Positions 27,343 to 36,359 of a stretch of DNA of 64,000 nt are shown here, piece by piece. Source of the DNA: Paludibacteraceae bacterium (GTDB taxonomy: Bacteria > Bacteroidota > Bacteroidia > Bacteroidales > Paludibacteraceae); contig JAFUWV010000010.1 in the NCBI GenBank assembly GCA_017477325.1, forward strand, positions 248,001 through 312,000, written 5' to 3'. Under the pieces are notes generated by a model. That model was not told the DNA's origin. It searched no databases and saw nothing but the letters and a program-made list of their open reading frames with translations. The position numbers and the translations under genes were made by a program. How positions within the stretch are numbered: the first letter of the stretch is position 1; each line of letters opens with the position of its first letter.

Positions 27343-28286
27343 ATACTTTTGGCAACATATTCCGTTTCACCGACTTTGGAGAGAGTCATGGTGCTGCCAT
27401 CGGAGGAGTAATCGATGGCTGCCCTGCAGGACTCACTATTGATTTTCTGGCTATACAACACGACCTCGACCGCCGTGCCGGACGTGACAGTCAGTTCTCC
27501 GTATCCGAACGTGCCAAGCACGAAGCAGACAAAGTAGAATTCCTCTCAGGCATTTATGATGGTATAACCCTCGGCACTCCTATTGCCTTTATTATATGGA
27601 ATACAGACGCCAAACCAGAGGATTACGAGGCTATCAGTGATATATACCGCCCAGGACATGCAGACTTCACCTATCAAGCAAAATACGGAATTCGTGACCC
27701 GCGAGGAGGAGGACGCGCCTCAGCACGTGAAACAGCAGCCAGAGTTGTGGCAGGCAGTATTGCCAAACAAATTCTCAGCAAGAAGGGCATTGGTATCAAT
27801 GCCATAGTCACTCAAGTCGGCAACGAAACAGAGCCGGAAAACTTCCCGACTCTTCTCTCTGACATCAAGCAAAAAGGCGACTCCATCGGAGGCATCGTCT
27901 CATGCACTGTCTCAGGTCTTCCTATTGGTATAGGAGAACCCGTCTTCGACAAGCTGCATGCCCGACTTGCATACGCTATCATGTCTATAAATGCATGCAA
28001 AGGCTTTGAATACGGAAGCGGCTTTGACGGGATAGATAAATGCGGAAGCCAACTCAACTCCTACTCAGGCGGAGCTCTTGGCGGTATCTCCGACGGCACT
28101 GACTTCTGCTTCCGATGTGTCTTCAAACCGACACCAAGCATTAGTCAGGAGCAGCATCTGCCTGATGGTTCACAACTTACTATTCATGGTCGTCACGATG
28201 TGTGTGTTGCTCTTCGTGCTCCGGTAATAGTTGAAGCCATGACTGCACTAACCTTGGTGGATTTAATCTGTTTAAATGATAGATAA
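27339..28286 (+). CDS. aroC: Chorismate synthase, unusually short
   Basis: A 315-residue enzyme of the shikimate pathway that converts EPSP to chorismate using reduced FMN. Signatures: GNIFRFTDFGESHGAAIGGVIDGCPAG at the N-terminus (GESHG), RPGHADFTYQAKYGIRDPRGGGRASARET and the C-terminal GRHDVCVALRAPVIVEAMTALTL. Usual length is about 350-360 residues. The shortfall is mostly internal: GSQLN is followed almost at once by SGGALGGISDG, where family members have roughly 15-20 extra residues. Catalytic His and Arg segments remain, so it is probably active. It sits between two glycosyltransferase genes, overlapping both (4 bp and 11 bp), an unusual context. Confidence 0.93.
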   Translation: MNTFGNIFRFTDFGESHGAAIGGVIDGCPAGLTIDFLAIQHDLDRRAGRDSQFSVSERAKHEADKVEFLSGIYDGITLGTPIAFIIWNTDAKPEDYEAISDIYRPGHADFTYQAKYGIRDPRGGGRASARETAARVVAGSIAKQILSKKGIGINAIVTQVGNETEPENFPTLLSDIKQKGDSIGGIVSCTVSGLPIGIGEPVFDKLHARLAYAIMSINACKGFEYGSGFDGIDKCGSQLNSYSGGALGGISDGTDFCFRCVFKPTPSISQEQHLPDGSQLTIHGRHDVCVALRAPVIVEAMTALTLVDLICLNDR

Positions 28287-29352
28287 TAATAACATATTAT
28301 TCCTTCAGACTGCACATGAGGCAGACGATGACCGTGTTCTTTACCATCAGTCAGTCAGTCTTCAGAGGCACGGCTTCAATTGTCACACTATATCAATCAC
28401 AGGCAAAGATGCCAAATACAAGCAACTGACAGATGCTCTCAAAGGCACTCTCAGCACTTTCCACGCTGCTGCCATCATTTGTGACACACCTCTTGCTGTA
28501 CTCGGTGCCAAGAGAACAAATAAGTCACGTGCTGTCGTCATCTACGATATAACAGAGTGGTATCCATCAAAGAAGAATCTAAGAAACACACCTGCCCTAC
28601 TCCGGCCTTTTAAGGCTCTAATGCTTATCGTGGCTAATATTATGGCAGGAATCCTTGCTGATGCTTTCATCTTTGGAGAGACAGACAAAGCCCGCCCCTT
28701 CAGACGCCTCTTTCCTTACAAAAAAAGTCTTCTGCTTACATATTATCCACTACTTGAATATATCACTCCACGACCCGCTAACACCGACATCAAACGTCAA
28801 CTTCGCTTACTCTATGCAGGTCCACTAACAAGGGAAAAAGGTTATCACCGAGTAATAGACGCTATCACTATGTGTGCCCGATGCCAACCCCAAACCGCAT
28901 TCACACTGACAATCATTACCGATAGTCCTTTACCAATTGACCAACCATCTCTGCCGGACAACTTGTCACTAAACTATATACATGAAATGCCATTTCAGCA
29001 GTTCTGTTCACAAATTACGCTACACGACATTTTCTTCGACCTAAGAGACTGCGACACAGAGAATACACGCTGCTTGCCCATCAAACTATTCTATTATATG
29101 GCTGCAGCACGACCTGTCATCTACTCTGACCTCAAAGCTATCAGAACCGCCGTACCAGAGCTTGCCAAAGATGACTGCTCTCTTGTAAACCCCGACAACA
29201 TAAAAGATGTTTCCGCCATTTTGCACCGATATCTCACAGAAACATCTTTCTATCAAACCATATGTCTAAGGAACCGTCAACTAATAGAGAATCAATATAA
29301 TTGGGACAAACAAGACCTAACATTCATCAGTTTCATAAAACTCCTGATATAA
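28276..29352 (+). CDS. Glycosyltransferase, GT4-like
   Basis: A 358-residue protein whose first codons overlap the end of aroC by 11 bp. The layout is GT-B: an N-terminal donor-less domain (ILFLQTAHEADDDRVLYHQSVSLQRHGF), a hydrophobic segment (PFKALMLIVANIMAGILADAF), then a GT4-type C-terminal half (RLLYAGPLTREKGYHRVIDAI, FFDLRDCDTENTRCLPIKLFYYMAAARPVIYSDLKAI). The E/K context in the last segment is the usual nucleotide-sugar site, though the classical EGFG-type glutamate motif is replaced by a CLPIKLFYYMA version. It probably works in envelope glycan synthesis with the gene two upstream. Confidence 0.78.
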   Translation: MIDNNNILFLQTAHEADDDRVLYHQSVSLQRHGFNCHTISITGKDAKYKQLTDALKGTLSTFHAAAIICDTPLAVLGAKRTNKSRAVVIYDITEWYPSKKNLRNTPALLRPFKALMLIVANIMAGILADAFIFGETDKARPFRRLFPYKKSLLLTYYPLLEYITPRPANTDIKRQLRLLYAGPLTREKGYHRVIDAITMCARCQPQTAFTLTIITDSPLPIDQPSLPDNLSLNYIHEMPFQQFCSQITLHDIFFDLRDCDTENTRCLPIKLFYYMAAARPVIYSDLKAIRTAVPELAKDDCSLVNPDNIKDVSAILHRYLTETSFYQTICLRNRQLIENQYNWDKQDLTFISFIKLLI

Positions 29353-29426
29353 TCAGAACACTCTTAGTGAATATGAGCAACACAAGCAACCATATATCAC
29401 TTTTTTTCCAAAAAAACACGTCTAAA

Positions 29427-29458
29427 CTTGCACAAAGCAAAAAAAGGTTGTAAATTTG
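29427..29458 (+). promoter_or_regulatory. Bacteroidetes promoter of tonB
   Basis: CTTG (29427-29430), a 20-bp spacer, TAAATTTG (29451-29458). The leader to the ATG at 29555 is about 90 nt. Confidence 0.75.
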
Positions 29459-29554
29459 CAGTCGCTAATATGTGCATTCAAGTCGAAGACTGAATGGCAT
29501 AATATTTGTTGCATTACAAGTATATAATTTTGTTAATCTTAAATAACTACCAAT

Positions 29555-30235
29555 ATGCAAATCAAAAAGTCAATACAAGCAAGCCTTGAGGATAAGAAGT
29601 TCACTTATCTGCTCATGGGTTTCGTGTTTGTACTCAGTGTTTGCTTCGTTGCCCTTGAATGGACGGAGAAAGAAGTAACCAAGTATGAAGTTCAAGACAT
29701 GGATTTCTTGATTGAAGACGAAATCGAAATCCAGCAAACCTCTCAGGATGTCACCCCTCCACCACCACCTCCACCAGTACAGGAAGTGGAAGTGCTCAAC
29801 GTTGTTGAAGATGAGAAAGAGGTTGAGCGCGTAGAAATTAACACTGAGGAAACGAAAGAAGAGGTTATCATAGCTCCTCCTGTTGAGGAAGTGAAAGAAG
29901 AAGAAGAGGAAGAGCAGGTCATCTTCGTTGTTGTAGAGACAATGCCTGAGTTCCCCGGGGGACAAGCAGCACTCTTCAAATACCTCTCTGAGAACGTTAA
30001 ATATCCTGTTATTGCACAAGAGAACGGTATTCAAGGTCGTGTTATCTGCCAGTTCGTGGTTAACAAAGACGGTTCAATCGTTGATGTTGAGGTAGTTCGT
30101 TCAGGTGGTGATGCTTCGCTTGACAAGGAGGCAGTACGTGTTATCAAATCCATGCCTAAGTGGAATCCCGGTAAGCAACGTGGTAAAGCCGTACGCGTTA
30201 AGTACACTGTACCTGTTAACTTCAAGCTGCAATAA
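29555..30235 (+). CDS. tonB: TonB energy-transducing protein
   Basis: A 226-residue inner-membrane protein that transmits proton-motive force from ExbBD to TonB-dependent outer-membrane receptors. One N-terminal membrane helix (YLLMGFVFVLSVCFVALEW) is followed by a periplasmic linker with seven consecutive prolines and a long Glu/Val-rich acidic stretch. The C-terminal TonB domain is at about 130-226: VVVETMPEFPGGQAALFKYL, IQGRVICQFVVNKDGSI, SLDKEAVRVIKSMPKWNPG, VRVKYTVPVNFKL. Monocistronic, with its own promoter and a strong terminator. No exbB or exbD lies in the window. Confidence 0.93.
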   Translation: MQIKKSIQASLEDKKFTYLLMGFVFVLSVCFVALEWTEKEVTKYEVQDMDFLIEDEIEIQQTSQDVTPPPPPPPVQEVEVLNVVEDEKEVERVEINTEETKEEVIIAPPVEEVKEEEEEEQVIFVVVETMPEFPGGQAALFKYLSENVKYPVIAQENGIQGRVICQFVVNKDGSIVDVEVVRSGGDASLDKEAVRVIKSMPKWNPGKQRGKAVRVKYTVPVNFKLQ

Positions 30236-30253
30236 ATATATGTAAAATATGTG

Positions 30254-30282
30254 GAGCCATATTTCGATATGGCTCTTTTTTT
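30254..30282 (+). terminator. Rho-independent terminator of tonB
   Basis: GAGCCATAT, tetraloop TTCG, ATATGGCTC, then seven T: a 9-bp perfect stem with a stabilising UUCG loop and U-tract. Confidence 0.92.
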
Positions 30283-30297
30283 ATAATAATACAGTAT

Positions 30298-31620
30298 ATG
30301 AAAAAGATTCTTCTCGGACTGCTTATTCTGTCATTTGCTTCATGCTGCCGTCAGACCGACAACAGTCAGCCCCAACAGCTCATCTATGGAGCTGACGTGT
30401 CTGATGCTTTCTACACCGACCGGCTGCCTCTTATCGACTCTGCTTTCCAGCGTTTTGTTGACCATGGGTATATGCCTCATGCTGTAACCATGGTGGTACA
30501 CAAAGGCAGAGTGGTCAATCTCTCTGCGCATGGATGGCGTGATATGGAGAACCATATTCCATGTCAAACTGACGACATTTTCCGCATTGCTTCACAGTCA
30601 AAAGCTATATCTGTCATTGCTCTCATGACCCTATTTGAGGAAGGACTTTTCCAACTTGACGAGCCTATTAAAAAGTACATACCTGAGTTTAGCAATCCCC
30701 AAGTATTGGTGTCGTATGACAGTAAGACAAGCAAATATACCACCCGACCGGCAGTCCGCGACATCACCATTCGCCACCTAATCACACATACCTCAGGCAT
30801 TTGTTACGACGGCATCTTCGACAAGATTCTCAAAGAGAAAGGCGTAGCCGGGCATAACACACTGGACACTATTACTCTTGCACAGGACGTAAGCCGAATG
30901 GCTCTGGTACCACTGAAGCATGACCCGGGTGAAGACTTCACCTACTCCTACAATATAGACGTGCTTGGCCGATTGGCAGAGATTCTCTCGGGGCAAGACT
31001 TCTACACCTTTATCAAACAACGCGTGCTTGACCCATGTGACATGCACGACACATATTTCCATGTACCAGCAGAGAAGCAAGACCGGGTGGTCAAACTATA
31101 TTCATACAAGAAAGCTGCTACCGACTCGGAAGCTTCCACTCTGCCCCATGGTACTGCCTATCAAGGCAATGCCCGCGGTGGACTCGCTCTTAGCGACAAC
31201 CAACTATTCCAGACATTCCCTTACGCCGGTGCAGGCACTTTCTGTTCGCCTTCGGCAGGACTATGCGGGACTATAGAAGACTATGCCAAATTCTGTCAGA
31301 TGGTTCTAAACGGAGGTACATTCAATAACCATCGCATCATCGGCCGGAAGACCTTGGAGATGATGCAGAAGAACGGAGTCGGGCACATGCGCGGAGAGAT
31401 AGGATTCGGTATGGCATGGGATGTCTTTACTCCCGAGAATGCTCACAACACCATAGTATCTGAAGGCTCTATGCGCTGGGGTGGCATGTTTGGAAGCGAC
31501 TATATCATCGATCCAAAAGAACAGCTCATAGTACTCATGTATGTCAACAACATGCCCAATCTTTCGGGTTACAATCCGAAGACACTCATGCATAATGTCA
31601 CATATCAAGCACTTAGATAA
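30298..31620 (+). CDS. Beta-lactamase-fold serine hydrolase (class C-like), lipoprotein
   Basis: A 440-residue protein with a lipobox-like signal (FASCC). The fold of the beta-lactamase/penicillin-binding serine hydrolase group is marked by the SxxK motif SQSK at residues 99-102, the YxN motif in FTYSYNIDV near residue 220, HLITHTSGI, and the late GTFCSPSAGLCGTIEDYAKF and MFGSDYIIDPKEQLIVLMYVNNM. Relatives include esterases, D-aminopeptidases and peptidoglycan hydrolases as well as beta-lactamases, and nothing indicates antibiotic resistance. It probably acts in the periplasm. It is followed by an alpha/beta hydrolase 19 bp downstream. Confidence 0.85.
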   Translation: MKKILLGLLILSFASCCRQTDNSQPQQLIYGADVSDAFYTDRLPLIDSAFQRFVDHGYMPHAVTMVVHKGRVVNLSAHGWRDMENHIPCQTDDIFRIASQSKAISVIALMTLFEEGLFQLDEPIKKYIPEFSNPQVLVSYDSKTSKYTTRPAVRDITIRHLITHTSGICYDGIFDKILKEKGVAGHNTLDTITLAQDVSRMALVPLKHDPGEDFTYSYNIDVLGRLAEILSGQDFYTFIKQRVLDPCDMHDTYFHVPAEKQDRVVKLYSYKKAATDSEASTLPHGTAYQGNARGGLALSDNQLFQTFPYAGAGTFCSPSAGLCGTIEDYAKFCQMVLNGGTFNNHRIIGRKTLEMMQKNGVGHMRGEIGFGMAWDVFTPENAHNTIVSEGSMRWGGMFGSDYIIDPKEQLIVLMYVNNMPNLSGYNPKTLMHNVTYQALR

Positions 31621-31639
31621 CATAACGTCCAACAATAGT

Positions 31640-32560
31640 ATGAAACGGTTTCTCATTATTCTTCTGGTTGCCATAATCGGGGCCAACGGTTTTGCCCAGC
31701 AGACCTACCCCTTCGTTGAACGTGACACTACACTTCACCTCGATATTTACCGCCCATCGGTATCGAACGGCTATACCATTATTCACATATTCGGAGGCGG
31801 ATTTATAGGAGGTTACAGGCAGAACAAGTGGGATGCCGACTACTGCCGCAAGCTCACAGAGAACGGTTATACTGCCGTAGCAATCGACTACCGCCTTGGT
31901 CTGCGCGGAGTAACCAATGTAGGCTTGGGCAATCTCACCGCTCTCAAGAATGCTTTCTATATGGCTGTAGAAGACTGTTCTGCCGCAATAGCATATCTTG
32001 TCAGCAATGCAAGCAAACTTAATATCGACCCTCAGAAGATAATTATTGAAGGTTCGTCGGCAGGAGCCATCACTGCTCTTATGACAGACTATGCACGCTG
32101 CAACTCACTGCCCTGCGCTTCAGAACTTCCCAAGGACTGGAGACCGGCAGGAATAGTAGCATATAGCGGAGCCATATATTCCGAGAATGGAAAAGTTAAA
32201 TGGGAGAATGCACAGCCTTCACCGACACTGCTCTTCCACGGCACTGCGGACAAGGTAGTGTTTTACAAGCAGCTGGAACTCGGCAAGCAAGGCCTATACG
32301 GGGCTAATGCTCTGGCAAAGCGCTTCAAGAAGTACAATCTCCCATTCTGTATCTACCGTTATACCGACTTGGGTCATGAAGTGAGTGTAGGCGGGCCTGT
32401 CACCATTGACGAGCTCAACCTCTTTGTCAAGCAGTACATTACCGACCGTAAGCCACTGCACACAGACATCACGCAGACCAACGACAGCATACTGCCTACA
32501 TACTTCAGCAATATGACTGTACGCGACCTATACCGCCCCAAAAACCGCAAAGACCTGTAA
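31640..32560 (+). CDS. Secreted alpha/beta-hydrolase (esterase/lipase-like)
   Basis: I start it at the ATG at 31640 (MKRFLIILLVAIIGANGFAQ), which gives a clean signal peptide; the frame is open back to 31541 inside the previous gene. The protein has 306 residues. Features: an oxyanion-type HIFGGGFIGGY, the nucleophile elbow GSSAGAIT (GxSxG), HGTADKVV and the catalytic His in YTDLGHEVSVGG. It is similar in layout to the carboxylesterase/acetyl-xylan-esterase type. The substrate is unknown. The 19-bp gap to the serine hydrolase suggests one transcript and related substrates. Confidence 0.83.
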   Translation: MKRFLIILLVAIIGANGFAQQTYPFVERDTTLHLDIYRPSVSNGYTIIHIFGGGFIGGYRQNKWDADYCRKLTENGYTAVAIDYRLGLRGVTNVGLGNLTALKNAFYMAVEDCSAAIAYLVSNASKLNIDPQKIIIEGSSAGAITALMTDYARCNSLPCASELPKDWRPAGIVAYSGAIYSENGKVKWENAQPSPTLLFHGTADKVVFYKQLELGKQGLYGANALAKRFKKYNLPFCIYRYTDLGHEVSVGGPVTIDELNLFVKQYITDRKPLHTDITQTNDSILPTYFSNMTVRDLYRPKNRKDL

Positions 32561-32583
32561 TCACCCAACATTCAACACACCAA

Positions 32584-34674
32584 TTGGAACTTTCAGAGCA
32601 AAATATTACCTATCTCACGGGTGTAGGACCCAAGCGGGCTGAGATGCTCAAGAAAGAGTTGCACGTAAATACAGCTCTTGACCTGCTGTATATCTTTCCG
32701 TACAAGTATATTGACCGCAGCCGCTTCTACAAGTTACGTGAGATTGAGGACAGCGAGACGTATGTGCAGATTATAGGAGAGTTTCTGGACTGGCAGACTA
32801 TCGGCATAGGCAAGAAACAGCGTCTCTCGGCAAGATTTACCGATGGCAATGACATAATAGAGGTAGTATGGTTCAAGGGGGTACAGTATCTCAAACTCCA
32901 AAAGGGAGTCAAGTATATATTGTTCGGGAAGCCTTCATACTTCAACCACCAGTATAACATAGTCCACCCTGAACTTGAACTGCTGAGCAAAGTCAACCTG
33001 GAGACACGTCAGGGTCTGGAGCCACACTACAATACTTCAGGTGAGATGAAGGCCGGTTGGCTCAACTCAAAGGCAATGCGCAAGATAATTGAGGGGATTA
33101 TGCCAGACCTCAAGAAAGGTATTCCAGACACTCTGCCCCTCTCGCTACGTGAACAATACCACCTCATGGACCTCACGCAGAGCCTTGTCAACATACATTT
33201 CCCCAAAGATGTAGCCTCTTTAAAGAAGGCTCGTGAGAGACTCAAGTTCGAAGAGTTGTTCTACATACAGCTGCAGATACTGCGTCAGATGAAGCGTCGC
33301 GAACTGCAGTACGCGGGTTTTCGCATGCCGCGTGTGGGTAAAGCATTCAATGACTTCTATTTCAATCATCTGCCCTTTCAACTTACTAACGCCCAGAAGC
33401 GTGTAGTCAAAGAGATACAGGCAGACATGCGCTCAGGCAAGCAGATGAACCGTCTATTGCAAGGCGACGTAGGCTCAGGCAAGACTCTCGTTGCCCTACT
33501 CTGTGCGCTGCTTGCCAAGGACAACGGTTTCCAGACCTGCATCATGGCACCAACGGAGATTCTCGCCAATCAGCACATGGAGACTCTGTCACAACTATTG
33601 CAAGGCACGCAGACTACGGTTGCTCTTCTCACCGGCAGCACAACAAAGAAGCAACGCGAAGCACTACATTCAGCTCTGCAAGCAGGGCAAACAGACATAC
33701 TCATCGGCACACATGCACTCATTGAAGACAGTGTCCAGTTCTGCAATCTGGGACTGGTCATTGTAGATGAACAACACCGATTCGGTGTTGCGCAGAGAGC
33801 CAAACTCTGGACAAAGAATGTCAATCCTCCGCACGTGCTGGTGATGACTGCCACACCTATTCCACGTACACTGGCGATGACTGTCTATGGTGACCTCTCC
33901 GTGTCCATCATAGACGAACTCCCGCCCGGAAGGAAACCCATACAGACTCTGCACTACACACAACTACGCAGAGACAGCATTAACCGTTTCCTACGCGAAC
34001 AGATACAGAAAGGCAGGCAGATATACGTGGTATATCCTCTGATAGAAGAGAGCAAGAAATCGGATCTGGTTGACCTTGAGAACGGATTCAACTACATGCG
34101 CGAACACTTTCCAGACTGCAGGGTAAGCATGGTACACGGGAAAATGAAGCCTAAAGAAAAAGACTTGCACATGCAAGCCTTCGCCCGTGGTGAGACACAA
34201 ATACTGGTTGCTACGACTGTAATAGAAGTAGGAGTAAACGTGCCTAATGCTTCGGTTATGGTTGTAGAGAATGCAGAGCGCTTCGGTCTAAGCCAGTTGC
34301 ACCAGCTTAGGGGCAGGGTTGGCAGAGGTGCAGAACAGAGCTATTGCATATTGCTGACCAGAGTGGAACTGAGTAAGGACACACGAAAGAGAATGGACAT
34401 CATGGTAGCAACGAATGACGGATTCCGCATAGCAGAGGCAGACTTGCAGCTCAGGGGACCCGGCGACCTTGAAGGCACACAGCAGTCAGGTCTGCCATTC
34501 GAGCTTAAGATAGCTTCTCTATCCACTGACGGGCAGCTATTAGAGGTAGCCAGAAAAGCCGCCTTGGACATTCTGGAGGAAGACCCCAACCTTGAGACGG
34601 AGAAGAACAGGATGTATGCAGCACAACTCTCACGCCTAAAGCAGCGCGTGGTTGACTGGGGCGTGATCTCGTAG
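32584..34674 (+). CDS. recG: ATP-dependent DNA helicase RecG
   Basis: A 696-residue branch-migration helicase for stalled replication forks and recombination intermediates. It starts at TTG; this places the N-terminus MELSEQNITYLTGVGPKRAEML exactly where family members begin. Order: an N-terminal wedge/OB region (VQIIGEFLDWQ, ARFTDGNDIIEVVWFKG), motif I GDVGSGKT, Ia APTEILANQH, the DEQH box in VIVDEQHRFGV, motif III TATPIPRT, and motifs V/VI in ATTVIEVGVNVPNAS and QLRGRVGRG. A RecG C-terminal LRGPGDLEGTQQSG segment is present. It lies 23 bp after the hydrolase and converges on hpt. Confidence 0.96.
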   Translation: MELSEQNITYLTGVGPKRAEMLKKELHVNTALDLLYIFPYKYIDRSRFYKLREIEDSETYVQIIGEFLDWQTIGIGKKQRLSARFTDGNDIIEVVWFKGVQYLKLQKGVKYILFGKPSYFNHQYNIVHPELELLSKVNLETRQGLEPHYNTSGEMKAGWLNSKAMRKIIEGIMPDLKKGIPDTLPLSLREQYHLMDLTQSLVNIHFPKDVASLKKARERLKFEELFYIQLQILRQMKRRELQYAGFRMPRVGKAFNDFYFNHLPFQLTNAQKRVVKEIQADMRSGKQMNRLLQGDVGSGKTLVALLCALLAKDNGFQTCIMAPTEILANQHMETLSQLLQGTQTTVALLTGSTTKKQREALHSALQAGQTDILIGTHALIEDSVQFCNLGLVIVDEQHRFGVAQRAKLWTKNVNPPHVLVMTATPIPRTLAMTVYGDLSVSIIDELPPGRKPIQTLHYTQLRRDSINRFLREQIQKGRQIYVVYPLIEESKKSDLVDLENGFNYMREHFPDCRVSMVHGKMKPKEKDLHMQAFARGETQILVATTVIEVGVNVPNASVMVVENAERFGLSQLHQLRGRVGRGAEQSYCILLTRVELSKDTRKRMDIMVATNDGFRIAEADLQLRGPGDLEGTQQSGLPFELKIASLSTDGQLLEVARKAALDILEEDPNLETEKNRMYAAQLSRLKQRVVDWGVIS

Positions 34675-34734
34675 TCCAGACAAGAATGCCTAATGCAGGA
34701 GACTTGACATTCTACATTTCCCACTTACCAAAAA

Positions 34735-35235
34735 TCAGCAGACACCGACGTATGGCAGATTGCGAGCCATGCTGTTGTCGTCGAGTCCGCAACCTACAAA
34801 GAAGTCTTCTGACTCGTCCAGTATTCCTGCGGTCAGTTTCACACCTTCGTCAAGAGTGTATCTGCCTTTGCGGGCAAGCAGAGTGATGAAACGAACATCT
34901 GCGGGATTCTTGGTCTGCAGCCAAGCATGAATATTGTTGAGAGTGTTGCCGGAGTCGCAGATGTCATCAAGCACGATAATCTCTTTGCCTTCCCAGTCTA
35001 TCTCAGGCAGATAAGTGACCTTGAGACTGCCTCTCGTCTGCCCTGCGTAAGACGACACTTTGGCATATTCCTCTCTGACGGGAGTGTTACCAAAGCGGCT
35101 AATGAGTTCATGCGCGAACCATGCTCCGCCGTTCATAAGGACAAGGAACACGGTATTTTCCTTCAAAACAACACTTTCGGCGAGTTTGTCAATCACTGCC
35201 GACACTTCTTCTTTAGAGTACTTAATCTTATACAT
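34735..35235 (-). CDS. hpt: Hypoxanthine-type phosphoribosyltransferase
   Basis: A 166-residue type I phosphoribosyltransferase of purine salvage. The PRPP-binding loop is IIVLDDICDSGNTL at about residues 87-100. FLVLMNGGAWFAHEL is the PPi loop, and the C-terminal GCGLDDNSMARNLPYVG matches the Hpt signature for base recognition (a VGCGLDD...RNLP form). Length is slightly short but normal for bacterial Hpt (about 170-180). It follows capA by 16 bp in the panB-capA-hpt order on the minus strand. Base specificity (hypoxanthine, guanine or both) cannot be read from the sequence. Confidence 0.83.
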   Translation of the reverse strand: MYKIKYSKEEVSAVIDKLAESVVLKENTVFLVLMNGGAWFAHELISRFGNTPVREEYAKVSSYAGQTRGSLKVTYLPEIDWEGKEIIVLDDICDSGNTLNNIHAWLQTKNPADVRFITLLARKGRYTLDEGVKLTAGILDESEDFFVGCGLDDNSMARNLPYVGVC

Positions 35236-35251
35236 ACAGGTGGAATATTGA

Positions 35252-36328
35252 TTATTTAATGATTTTGGTATTGCTTAGTTTCTGCTCCGTATCTCTATGA
35301 AAGACGGCAAGCGAGTCTTTGTCCCAGCGCGGCATGCTGACAGAGCCGAGTGTGTCATAGACTTCAGCAGTGGGTATGAGGTGATATTGTTTTCTGCCCT
35401 GCCAGATTCCTTTATGTACGTAGATAGGAATATATCCGGTATCTACTATCTTCTTTGTCGCTGCACTGATACTCACTTCTGCCATTATACCTCCGTTAGA
35501 GCCTCTCCAACGCTGGTTGCTAAGCATATTACCGAGCGAATAGAAGACAGGCACCTCTCTTCTGTCGGCCGCCCGCAGCACTTCATACTCCTGCACGACA
35601 TGGGGATGCGAGCCTATAATAAGGTCAAAGCCACGGTCAGCCAGCCATTGCGCCATCCTCCGCTGACTCTCAGAGGAGTGTTTTTTGTACTCTACCCCCC
35701 AGTGAATACACATTACTTTCAGGTCCGCCTCTCTCTCCATCTCCTCCAAGTCGGACACGATCTGCGCGGTATCTATCATGTTCACGATGTTAGGCCGGGT
35801 GACCGAGAGGCCATTGGTGCCGTATGTACAATTCATAAAGGCGACTACAAGCGAGTCGTAGTCAGTGTAGAATGCCTTGTAGAGAGGATATCGGCAACTT
35901 CTGGCTTCCTGCGTCAGGTATGCTCCGGCATAGTCAACTCCCTGCTTTTCCAGTGTCTTGACAGTCCTCTCAAGCCCCTCTCTTCCACGGTCGGCGATGT
36001 GATTATTCGCCAAGAGAAACAAGTCGAAACCGGTCCGAGCCAGTGCCATAAGGTATTCGTCAGGGGCAGAGAAGCGCGGAAATCCGGTATAAGGCTCTCC
36101 AGCCAACGGTGCCTCAAGATTTACGGCAGCGTAATCAGCCCGCTTGACATAGGGTTCGACAAGGGCAAAGCAGGGTGAGTAGTCCAGTCCGGTATCCGTT
36201 TTAGCCCAATTGACCTGTACTACATGAGACATAGCATCGCCTGCGAAGAGCAGTCTCAATGTGTCTTGTCCGCGAGAGGCAGACGCCATGAGCAGCATTA
36301 ACGATATCAACAGACATCTGTGCCTCAT
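35252..36328 (-). CDS. CapA-family metallophosphatase-fold protein, secreted
   Basis: A 358-residue protein with signal peptide (ending ASASRGQ). It belongs to the CapA/PGA_cap family (named for poly-gamma-glutamate capsule synthesis): LLFAGDAMSH (metal-binding Asp), AVNLEAPLAG, LLANNHIADRGREGLERT, DLKVMCIHWGVEYKKHSS, DLIIGSHPHVVQEYEV and VFYSLGNML. Those are the conserved blocks of the calcineurin-like fold. Members occur widely outside capsule loci, and no other polyglutamate gene is here, so a role in capsule is only possible. It is the middle gene of the panB operon, 31 bp after panB. Confidence 0.85.
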   Translation of the reverse strand: MRHRCLLISLMLLMASASRGQDTLRLLFAGDAMSHVVQVNWAKTDTGLDYSPCFALVEPYVKRADYAAVNLEAPLAGEPYTGFPRFSAPDEYLMALARTGFDLFLLANNHIADRGREGLERTVKTLEKQGVDYAGAYLTQEARSCRYPLYKAFYTDYDSLVVAFMNCTYGTNGLSVTRPNIVNMIDTAQIVSDLEEMEREADLKVMCIHWGVEYKKHSSESQRRMAQWLADRGFDLIIGSHPHVVQEYEVLRAADRREVPVFYSLGNMLSNQRWRGSNGGIMAEVSISAATKKIVDTGYIPIYVHKGIWQGRKQYHLIPTAEVYDTLGSVSMPRWDKDSLAVFHRDTEQKLSNTKIIK

Positions 36329-36359
36329 TCAGTGCATCCGAGCGTATAATAGTTTTATA

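Noticed and set aside
30298..31620. Antibiotic-resistance beta-lactamase
   Set aside because: SxxK and YxN are shared by many serine hydrolases; the lipoprotein signal and the neighbouring esterase favour a general hydrolase role.
35297..36178. Open frame of 293 codons on the plus strand, antisense to the CapA-family gene
   Set aside because: Fully covered by a well-conserved gene on the other strand; no start signal or domain.
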